Positions 23,588 through 33,373 of a DNA stretch of 64,000 nucleotides are shown here, piece after piece; within the stretch, counting starts at the first letter, position 1, and the number at the start of each line of letters is the position of its first letter. A program made the position numbers and the translations under genes. The stretch lies in the NCBI GenBank assembly GCA_028826165.1, contig JAPDFW010000053.1:186001-250000 (forward strand), written 5' to 3'. This DNA comes from Anaeramoeba ignava (taxonomy: Eukaryota > Metamonada > Anaeramoebidae). The notes under the pieces are model-generated. The model ran no database searches and had not been told where the DNA came from. It saw only the letters and a list, made by a program, of their open reading frames with translations.

Positions 23588-26500
23588 TTGAAAATAAAAA
23601 TGAAACAATTCAAAAACAAACATATCAAACATGCTTGTTTAAATCCAAATATTTCAATTGAAATTATTAAATATTTAATTTCATCAGGAATTAATATTAA
23701 TTCAAAAACAAATCAAAATCAAACAGTTTTACATATTGCTTGTAGAAATGAAAATATTTCACTTGAAATTATTAAATTTTAATTTCATCAGGAATTGATA
23801 TTAATTCAAAAATAAAAGATAAAAATAAAACAGCTTTACATATTGCTTGTAAAAATGAAAATATTTCACTTGAAATTATTAAATATTTAATTTCATCAGG
23901 AATTGATATTAATTCAAAAACAGATTGGGGTTGGACAGCTTTACATATTGCTTGTAAAAATGAAAATATTTCACTTGAAATTATTAAATATTTAATTTCA
24001 TCAGGAATTGATATTAATTCAAAAACAAATTTAAATGAAACAGTTTTACATATTGCTTGTTTAAATCCAAATATTTCATTTGAAATTATTAAATATTTAA
24101 TTTCATCAGGAATTGATATTAATTCAAAAACAAATTATAATCAAACAGTTTTACATTATGCTTCTTTAAATCCAAATATTTCACTTGAAATTATTAAATA
24201 TTTAATTTCATCAGGAATTGATATTAATTCAAAAACAAATTTGGGTTTAACAGCTTTACATATTACTTGTAAAAATGAAAATATTTCCATTGAAATTATT
24301 AAATATTTAATTTCATCAGGAATTGATATTAATTCAAAAACAAAACAAAATAAAACAGCTTTACATATTGCTTGTAAAAATGAAAATATTTCACTTGAAA
24401 TTATTAAATATTTAATTTTATCAGGAATTAATATTAATTCAAAAACATATCTAAATCAATCAGCTTTACATTATGCTTGTGAAAATAAAAATCCAAATAT
24501 TTCACTTAAAATTATTAAATATTTAATTTCATCAGGAATTGATATTAATTCAAAAACATATTGGGGTTGGACAGCTTTACATATTGCTTGTAAAAATGAA
24601 AATATTTCCATTGAAATTATTAAATATTTAATTTCATCAGGAATTGATATTAATTCAAAAACAAATCAAAATGAAACAGTTTTACATTATGCTTCTTTAA
24701 ATCCAAATATTTCACTTGAAATTATTAAATATTTAATTTCATCAGGAATTGATATTAATTCAAAAACAAATCAAAATCAAACAGTTTTACATTATACTTG
24801 TTCTAATCCAAATATTTCATTTGAAATTATTAAATATTTAATTTCATCAGGAATTGATATTAATTCAAAAACAAATCAAAATGAAACAGCTTTACATTAT
24901 GCTTGTAAAAATGAAAATATTTCCATTGAAATTATTAAATATTTAATTTCATCAGGAATTGATATTAATTCAAAAATAAAAGATAAAAATGAAACAACTT
25001 TATATATTGCTTGTAAAAATAAAAATATTTCACTTGAAATTATTAAATATTTAATTTCATCAGGAATTGATATTAATTCAAAAACAAATCAAAATGAAAC
25101 AGCTTTACATATTGCTTGTAGAAATAAAAATATTTCATTTGAAATTATTAAATATTTAATTTCATCAGGAATTGATATTAATTCAAAAACAAATCAAAAA
25201 TGAAACAGCTTTACATTATGCTTGTAAAAATGAAAATATTTCCATTGAAATTATTAAATATTTAATTTCATCAGGAATTGATATTAATTCAAAAATAAAA
25301 GATAAAAATGAAACAACTTTATATATTGCTTGTAAAAATAAAAATATTTCACTTGAAATTATTAAATATTTAATTTTATCAGGAATTGATATTAATTCAA
25401 AAACAAATCAAAATGAAACAGTTTTACATATTGCTTGTGAAATAAAATATTTCACTTGAAATTATTAAATATTTAATTTCATCAGGAATTGATATTAATT
25501 CAAAAACAAATCAAAATGAAACAGTTTTACATATTGCTTGTAAAAATAAAAATGTTTCACTTGAAATTATTAAATATTTAATTTCATCAGGAATTGATAT
25601 TAATTCAAAAACAAATCAAAATGAAACAGCTTTACATTATGCTTGTAAAAATGAAAATATTTCACTTAAAATTATTAAATATTTAATTTCATCAGGAATT
25701 GATATTAATTCAAAAACAAATCAAAATCAAACAGCTTTACATATTGCTTGTGAAAATAAAAATATTTCACTTGAAATTATTAAATATTTAATTTCATCAG
25801 GAATTGATATTAATTCAAAAACAAATCAAAATCAAACAGCTTTACATATTGCTTGTGAAATTCAAATATTTCACTTGAAATTATTAAATATTTAATTTTA
25901 TCAGGAATTGATATTAATTCAAAAACAAATGAAAATCAAACAGCTTTACATATTGCTTGTTCTAATCCAAATATTTCACTTGAAATTATTAAATATTTAA
26001 TTTCATCAGGAATTGATATTAATTCAAAAACAACTCGAAATGAAACAGTTTTACATATTGCTTGTGACAATTTAAATCAAAATATTTCACTTGAAATTAT
26101 TAAATATTTAATTTCATCAGGAATTGATATTAATTCAAAAACAAATAAAAATCAAACAGCTTTACATATTGCTTGTTCTAATCCAAATATTTCACTTGAA
26201 ATTATTAAATATTTAATTTCATCAGGAATTGATATTAATTCAAAAACAAATCAAAATCAAACAGTTTTACATATTGCTTGTGACAATAAAAATATTTCAC
26301 TTGAATTTTTTGGATATTTAAATTCATCAGGAATTAATATTAATCCAAAAACAAATGAAAATGAAACAATTTTGGATTATACTTGTAAAAATAAAGATAT
26401 TTCACTTGAAATTATTAAATATTTAATTTCATCAGGAATTGATATTAATTCAAAAACAAATCAAAATATAACAGCTTTACATATTGCTTGTTTAAATAAA

Positions 26501-27637
26501 AATATTTCACTTGAAATTATTAAATATTTAATTTCATCAGGAATTGATATTAATTCAAAAACAATTTGGGGTTGGACAGCTTTACATATGGTTTGTGAAT
26601 ATCGAAATATTCAATTTATCAAGTTATTAATGAAGAATGATGTAAATATTTTTGATTTAGAAGATTATCGAATTAATAAAGAAATAATTAATTTATTTCC
26701 AAAAATTTATTCAATTAATGAAGATTTAAATAATTTTTTAAAATCAAGTCAAAATGAAAATGAAAATGAAAAATTTACAGATTTAGAAATTAAAACAAAT
26801 GATTATTTCAAATTTAAAGTTCATAAAATAATTTTATTAACAAGATTTGATAATGATAAATTAATTTTACAAAAATTTATCAATATTTGTAATAGAAAAC
26901 CAAAAAGAGATGTTCAATTAGCTTTAAATTTTCTTTATACTGGATTTACTAATTTTGATTATTTTATTCAAAGATTTCAAAATTTCATCAATTATAAAAA
27001 TCAAATGAAAGAAATTGATGAATCAAAACAATATCCATATCCATATCCATATCCATATCCATTTCAAAATGAAAATGAAAATGAAAAAATAAAAAAATTT
27101 GAAAATTTAAGAAAAACAGAAATTGAAAAAGAAAATGAAATTGAAGAACAAGAAAATGAATTAATGAAAGATATTTTTGAAAAAATTGGAATTGAATCAA
27201 ATTGGATTGAAACAAAAAAAGGAAGAAAAGGAATAATAAAAGATTTATCAAAATTATATCAACAAAATGAAACAAAAGATTTTAAAATAATTTGTTCAGA
27301 AAATGAAAATGAAATTCAAAATCAAAATCAAAATAAAAAAGAAATTAAAGTTCATAAATTAATATTAATAATAAGAAGTGAATTATTTAAAGGAATGTTT
27401 TTAAATGTTCAAGATCAATCAAATCAAGTTCATGATTATTCACGAAAATCATTTGAAACAATAAATCAATTTATTTATTTCCTTTATCATGATGAATTTG
27501 AAGAAGAAACAAAAATAACAAAAGAAAATCTTGAAGAATATGTTGATATAAAAGATTATTATCAATTAAATCCAAAATCATTAATTGGAGAATTATTACT
27601 TGATTTTGATTATTTTAAAAATATTTTTTTCAATTAA
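23588..27637 (+). CDS. Ankyrin-repeat / double BTB protein, frame broken at four points
   Basis: About 28 ankyrin repeats of 35 residues (105 bp), each with TALHIACKNENISLEIIKYL and ISSGIDINSKT, are followed by a BTB-like region (DLEIKTNDYFKFKVHKIILL, about 26780-26960), a charged linker with PYPYPYPY, and a second BTB (FKIICSENENE ... EIKVHKLILIIRSELFKGMF, about 27280-27560). Ankyrin stacks bind proteins and BTB domains dimerise or recruit Cullin-3, so this resembles a substrate adaptor. Repeats are nearly identical at DNA level. Single- or double-base breaks occur near 23777, 25196-25200, 25438-25446 and 25857-25862; the repeat continues in a new frame after each. The 5' end is uncertain: relic repeats extend upstream to about 23460. 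It is followed after 128 bp by a BTB-BACK-TLDc gene. Confidence 0.65.
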
Positions 27638-27640
27638 TTA

Positions 27641-27641
27641 A

Positions 27642-27697
<56 letters not shown>

Positions 27698-27698
27698 A
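27641..27698. repeat. GAAA tetranucleotide repeat
   Basis: About 14 copies of AAAG directly after the stop of the ankyrin-BTB gene, within its likely 3' untranslated region. Confidence 0.95.
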
Positions 27699-27765
27699 TT
27701 TCAAACCATTTTCTTTCCATTTTTTTTTTCATTTTTTTTTTCAATTTTTCAAAATTTAAATAAAA

Positions 27766-29214
27766 ATGGAAAATTATTTAAATTTAGAAAAACTTTCAAA
27801 TGATTTAAAAAATTTATTTCAAAATCAAAATCAAAATGAAAACCAAAATGAAAGTTATTTTGATTTTGAAATAATTTGTGAACAAAATCAAATTTCATTT
27901 AAAACTCATAAATCAATTCTTTCTTCAAGAAGTTATTATTTTAAATCTCTTTTCAATTCAAAAATGAAAGAATATCAAGAAAATAAATTAATTTTAAAAG
28001 ATGTTTCAAGTTCAATTCTATCTTCAATTTTAAATTATTTTTATTCAGGAAAAATTGAAATTAATTTAGAAAATGCAATAGAAATTTTAATTTTTTCATC
28101 AAAATATTTAATTGATGAATTAATTGAAATTTGTTTAAATTTTATCAAAAATAATTTACAATTTGAAACTATTATTGATATTCTTAAATTATCTGAATCA
28201 ATGAACTTAAATCAATTATTAGATTCTTCTTATCAATTTATTTCTGAAAATTTTGAAGAATTTATTAAAACTCCATTTTTTCTTGAACTTGAAGAAAATC
28301 ATTTAAAATCAATTTTATCAAATGATGATATTTTTATGAATGAATTTAAAATTTTCCAATCAATAATAAAATGGGGAAAACATAAATCAAATATTAATCA
28401 AGAAAAAGAAGAAAAAGAAGAAAAAGAACAATTACAAAATCAAATTTCAAATATTATTGATAAAATCAGATTTATTGATTTTTCAAAACAAGAACTTAAA
28501 GATACTTTAAAAGAAGATTTAATTCCAAATCAAATTTCAGAAAAATTAATTCAATTCCAAAAACTTCAAAATGATACAAAACAATTAAATCAATTTATTG
28601 AAAAAGAAAATTCATTCATTTTCAAAACAAGATTTAGATTTAAATCAAAAATTATTCAAGAAAAAGAACATTTCAATAAATTGAAAGAATGGATAAATGA
28701 TGAAGAATTCTGTTCCAAAATGAAAAAAGGATTTTCAGCCAAAAAAGATGGATTTGATTGTAAAAAATGGCATTCAATTTGTGATAATAAAGGAAAAACA
28801 TTAATTATTATTCAAACCAAAGATAATTTTATTTTTGGAGGATTTACTCAAATTGGATTTACAACTGATAAGTCAAAATGGAGTGAAAATTGGAGAGATA
28901 GTGGACATATTAGAGATTCAAATGCATTTATTTTTTCATTAAGAAATGATAAGAATGATAGAAACCCTGAAAAATTTCCAATTCAAAAAAAGAAAGAAGA
29001 ATTTGCAATTTTTTATGTATCAAATGATGGACCAAGATTTGGTGAATTTGATGATATTTGGATTGATGCAGATCTTTTAACAGGAGGAACTTTTTTTGGA
29101 AATTCATATAAATTACCTAAAGGAATTCATTATGAAACCGAAAAAGCGAATAGTTATTTAGCTGGTTCTTATGATGATTGGGAAATTGAAGAACTTGAGA
29201 CTTATTTCATTTAA
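27766..29214 (+). CDS. BTB-BACK-TLDc protein, copy 1
   Basis: 482 residues, no intron or break. A QNQNQNENQNES low-complexity stretch precedes BTB (about 30-120: FDFEIICEQNQISFKTHKSI, SSRSYYFKSLF, LNYFYSGKIEI), BACK (about 125-230: LLDSSYQFISENFEEFI, KWGKHKSN), a helical linker, and a C-terminal TLDc domain (about 320-482: GKTLIIIQTKDNFIFGGFTQ, IRDSNAFIFSLRN, SYLAGSYDDWEIEELETYFI). TLDc domains bind V-ATPase or act in oxidative-stress responses in animals; the BTB-BACK part suggests a Cullin-3 adaptor. Function here is inferred only. A close paralogue lies at 42845-44290. Sequence is nearly identical through the linker; the TLDc part differs. Confidence 0.85.
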   Translation: MENYLNLEKLSNDLKNLFQNQNQNENQNESYFDFEIICEQNQISFKTHKSILSSRSYYFKSLFNSKMKEYQENKLILKDVSSSILSSILNYFYSGKIEINLENAIEILIFSSKYLIDELIEICLNFIKNNLQFETIIDILKLSESMNLNQLLDSSYQFISENFEEFIKTPFFLELEENHLKSILSNDDIFMNEFKIFQSIIKWGKHKSNINQEKEEKEEKEQLQNQISNIIDKIRFIDFSKQELKDTLKEDLIPNQISEKLIQFQKLQNDTKQLNQFIEKENSFIFKTRFRFKSKIIQEKEHFNKLKEWINDEEFCSKMKKGFSAKKDGFDCKKWHSICDNKGKTLIIIQTKDNFIFGGFTQIGFTTDKSKWSENWRDSGHIRDSNAFIFSLRNDKNDRNPEKFPIQKKKEEFAIFYVSNDGPRFGEFDDIWIDADLLTGGTFFGNSYKLPKGIHYETEKANSYLAGSYDDWEIEELETYFI

Positions 29215-30131
29215 AAACTTTTTTCCATTCTTTTTTAAAATTTAATTCAATTTTCTTTTACTTTCAATCAAATAAAATTCTTCAAATTAATAAATATGAA
29301 ACAAACCAAATTTCAAATAATTTTAAATTAATTTAAAATTATTATTAAAAATTTTGAAAAAAAAAATGAAAAATTATTTTTTTAGATATTAAAACAAAAT
29401 AAAAATTGGGAATAGAAATTAATAATGATTAAATTTCAATTATTTATTATTAGATAAATTTATAATGAAAACAATTATAATTTATTATTAAAAACTATTC
29501 AAATTCAATTTTTCTCTTTATTAAAATATTTTATTAATTTTATTAAATTATTTGGAATAAGTTTATATTATTTTTAAATAAAGAAATATTAATAAAATAT
29601 ATAAATCAAGATTAATTCTAAATCTAATTATTTAATATTCTTTATTTAATTTTTGAAATAAATTAATTAAAATATTTTGTTAATTTTATTTAATTATTTG
29701 GAATAAGTTTATATTATTTTAAACATAAAATTAAATCTTAATTTAATTTTTAAACTGATTTCCAAATTAAATATTAATTCAAATTAATTTTCATTTTTTA
29801 AATAAATTAATTAAAATATTTTATTAATTTTATTAAATCATTTAGAATAATTTTATATTATTTTAAACATAAAATTAAATCTTAAATTAATTTTTAAACT
29901 GATTTCTAAATCTAATTATTTAATATTATTTATTTAAAATTTGAAATAAATTAATTAAAATATTTTATTAATTTTATATAATTATTTGGAATAATTTTAT
30001 ATTATTTTAAACATAAAATTAAATCTTAAATTAATTTTTAAATTGATTTCTAAATTAAATATTAATTCAAATTAATTTTCATTTTTTTCATTTTTTTCAT
30101 TTTTTTCTTTTCATTTTTTGTTTCTTTTTAA
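29215..30131. repeat. Intergenic AT-rich repeat region
   Basis: No gene seen. From about 29520 to 30070 four or more copies of a roughly 130-bp unit occur (TTAATTAAAATATTTTATTAATTTTAT ... GGAATAATTTTATATTATTTTAAACAT). It is related in inverted orientation to the arrays at 15.6-15.9 kb. The last 60 bp hold repeated CATTTTTTT elements before the next start. Confidence 0.75.
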
Positions 30132-31813
30132 ATGTCAAAAAATATTGAAATTGAAGAGAAAACTTTTTTAATTCATTATCTGTAATTAAAATAGAATTAA
30201 CATTTAATTCAAATTTATTAAAAAACAAAAAACAAAAAACAATCGAAAAATAAATTAATTTTTGAAAAAAAAAAAGTCAAAAACAATTTTCAATAAAATT
30301 AACAAGTTCAAATTTACCGAAATATGAATCAATGAATAAATCAACTTTAAAACAAGAAATTATAAGTTTATTAATGCAAATGAATCGAATTAATGTAGAT
30401 CAAGCAACAAGAAAATTAGATTCAGAATTATTTAATTATTTTACAAAAAGAGCCAAAGATTTAGTAGTTTTTCAATTAATATTAAAATTAAAATTCATTT
30501 CGAAATTAAAATTCATTTTGAAATTAAAATCAAATTTAAAATTAAAATTAAAATTAAAATTAATATTAAAATTCATTTTGAAATTAAAATTCATTTGAAA
30601 ATTCATTTTGAAATTAAAATCAAATTTAAAATTAAAATCAAATTAAAATTAAAATTAAAATTCATTTTGAAATTAAATTTAAAATTAAAATTAAAATTGA
30701 AATTGAAATTAAAATTAAAATTAAAATTAAAATTGAAATTAAAATTCATTTTGAAATTAAAATTCAAATTAAATTTAAAATTAAAATCAAATTTAAAATT
30801 AAAATTCATTTTGAAATTAAAATTAAAATTCATTTTAAAATTAAAATTCATTTTGAAATTAAAATTCATTTTGAAATTAAAATTGAAATTAAAATTAAAA
30901 TTAAAATTCATTTTGAAATTAAAATTCATTTTGAAATTAAAATTAAAATTGAAATTAAAATTAAAATTAAAATTAAAATTCATTTTGAAATTAAAATTAA
31001 TATTAAAATTAAAATTAAAATTCATTTTGAAATTAAAATTCATTTTGAAATTAAAATCAAATTTAAAATTAAAATTAAAATTCATTTTGAAATTGAAATA
31101 AAAATTAAAATTCATTTTGAAATTAAAATTCATTTGAAAATTCATTTTAAAATTCATTTGAAAATTTAGATCGAAAAAAATCAAAATAATATCCCTTTAG
31201 TTGATCGAATTCTTGAAAAACAAATTAGATCAACTAAAGGAAAAATTCAAACACAAAATATCGCATCACTTCAACAAATCAAAAGAATATTAGAAGTAAA
31301 AGAAGTAAAAAATCCACGATTTGTAATCGAACATCTTCTCAATTTTGAACAATACATTTCGAAATCTAAACCAAAAACAGAAAATGAAATTTATAAACAT
31401 TTCATTTCTCTTCCAAAACTTCTTTTGCAAAATGAAGAAATGCAAACAAAATTGAGAAATTTAGTTTTTCCTTTAATTAGTGAAATTCAATTTGGAAATG
31501 AAAATTTATTATTTGAAATTTCCGCTCAAAATTCTCAAGAAAATAAAGAAAAAAATTCCATTTTGCAAAATGATTTAGAACAAAATTCAAATGAAAATGA
31601 GGTAAATAATTTCCGTTATTTTTTTTTAAATGAAAACAAAAGAAATTTTTTTTGATTTTTTTTTGTTCCACTTTTTTTTTTTTAATTTTTTTTTTCTTTT
31701 TTTAGGCTTTTCTTAGTTATGAAGAAAATGAAAAAATTTTAAGAGAAGAATTATTGAGACAAATTAGTAGAAATAAAAAGAAAAGAAAAATTGAATCAAA
31801 TTTATCAAATTAA
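30132..31813 (+). CDS. Unrecognised helical protein, 248 residues, four exons
   Basis: Exons 30132..30181, 30307..30463, 31170..31601 and 31706..31813 join in phases 2, 0 and 0 to 747 nt. The start is the ATG following a CATTTTTTT-rich leader; the first exon ends IHYL and the second continues SNLPKYESMNKSTLKQE. The protein is polar and predominantly helical, with Leu/Ile heptads (LLMQMNRINVDQATRKLD, NIASLQQIKRILEVKEV), a region FVIEHLLNFEQYI and a basic C-terminus (NKKKRKIESNLSN) that could act as a nuclear localisation signal. I do not recognise the family. Intron 2 (30464-31169) is a long AAAATT/TTCATTTTGA repeat. The gene ends 100 bp before the Rab32-like gene on the same strand. Confidence 0.6.
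30464..31169. repeat. AAAATT / TTCATTTTGA microsatellite intron
   Basis: Fills intron 2 of the 248-residue protein gene. Units AAAATT, AAATTC and TTCATTTTGA alternate, giving long pseudo-ORFs of KLKLKL and NFNFNF on opposite strands. Confidence 0.9.
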
Positions 31814-31912
31814 AAAAGAAGAAAAATGGAAAAAAAAAAAATATTTTTTATTTTTTTGAAAATTTTTTTCATTTTTTTTTTCATTTTTTTTTAAAATAAA
31901 AGAAATTAAAAA

Positions 31913-32910
31913 ATGACAAATATAGAACAAGCAGAACTTTTTAAAGTATTTTAAATAAAAGAAAAAAAATAAAATAAAAAAAATAAAAGAAAAAAAAACG
32001 TATGAATAAATTTTTTTGTAAAATATTAGATTTTAATTGTTGGTGCGCCTGGATGTGGAAAAACAAGTATTATAAGAAGATATACAGAAGGACATTTTAC
32101 ACCTAATTATAAATCAGTTAAAATTTTTAATTTAAAATTAATTGAAATTTTTTAATTGAAATTTTTAATCAAAATATCGAAAAAAAACATTTACTTTTAA
32201 AGACCATTGGCGTAGATTTTGCAACTAAGGAATTGTCGCTATCCAAACATAAGATTACTCTTCAATTATGGGATATTGCTGGTCAAGAACGGTAAGAAAA
32301 TAAAAAAAAACAAGAAAACACAAATGATCCGCAATTTGCTCAAAAAAATTGTTTCATTTTTAATACACATATTTAATTTGAATTATGCAAAGTTGTGGAG
32401 CCATGACACACATTTATTATAAAAGCGCCGCGTTTGCGATTATTGTTTTTGATTCTTCAAGAAAACAGACTCTTGAAGAAGCGGCGAAGGTATATCATTT
32501 TTTTTTTCAACTGCCATTTAGCATGTAGTTTATCAATAATAATTATAATCACAACATCTAATATTTTAGTGGAAAAATGATGTTTCTGGAAATGCGTTTC
32601 TTCCAAATGGAAAACCTATTCCAATGTTTTTGTTTGCAAACAAAGTTTGAATTTCAAAAGGAAAAATAATTGATAAAAAAAGAAACAATATAAATATTAA
32701 TATAAATAATAATATAAATAATAATAATAATAATAAATATTTGGATAATAATTTAGAGTGATTTAGAACCTGAAGTGAGTCAAGAAAGTATTGAGGAATT
32801 TTCACAGCAAAATGGGTTTGTTCGTTGGTTTTTCACTTCTGCAAAAGAAGATACAAATATTGGTAATTTTTTGGATTGTTTAAATTTAATTAAAAAATTT
32901 TTTTTTCTCA

Positions 32911-32941
<31 letters not shown>

Positions 32942-33075
32942 TTTTAGATGAAGCAATGAGAACTTTAGCACAAGATCTTATAGAATTAGATATTCATCCT
33001 ATTAATAGAGAAGGTGTTAATTTGAGAGATAATTCAGATCAAGTTAAAAAGAAAACTAATAGTGGTTGTTGTTAA
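31913..33075 (+). CDS. Rab32-family small GTPase, seven exons
   Basis: Exons 31913..31945, 32030..32116, 32203..32291, 32393..32489, 32570..32644, 32757..32862 and 32948..33075 join exactly to 615 nt, 204 residues. Motifs: P-loop GAPGCGKTS (Rabs usually GDxxVGK), switch I leading to TIGVDFA, switch II WDIAGQER (the Ile in place of Thr is characteristic of the Rab32/38 subfamily), G4 NKSD, G5 TSAKE, and a C-terminal SGCC for double geranylgeranylation. Rab32 family members act at lysosome-related organelles and in organelle contact and autophagy. The Cys at the start of the switch II helix (ERCGAMTHIYY) is typical of the region but replaces the usual Phe. It lies convergent to a VPS9-domain gene (33374-36031). 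Confidence 0.9.
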
Positions 33076-33373
33076 TGAACTAACTTATTATTTTTATTTA
33101 CTTCTAATTCTTGAAATATTCATTTCCTTTTAAAATTCATTTTAAATTTCGTTTTAAATTGAATTTGAAATTCAATTAAAATTTATTTTTTTTTTTTTCC
33201 GATTTTTGTGAATATTCAAAAATTCGAGAAAAGATTTTATTTTTTAAAACAAAGAAAATTAAATTTGAAATAAAAAAATAAGAAGAATTTTTTAAAAACT
33301 ATTAATTTGATTTTCTTTTAAATAAGAACTAAAAACAAAGAGAATTATTTTTGTTTTTGTTTTTTTTTTTTGA

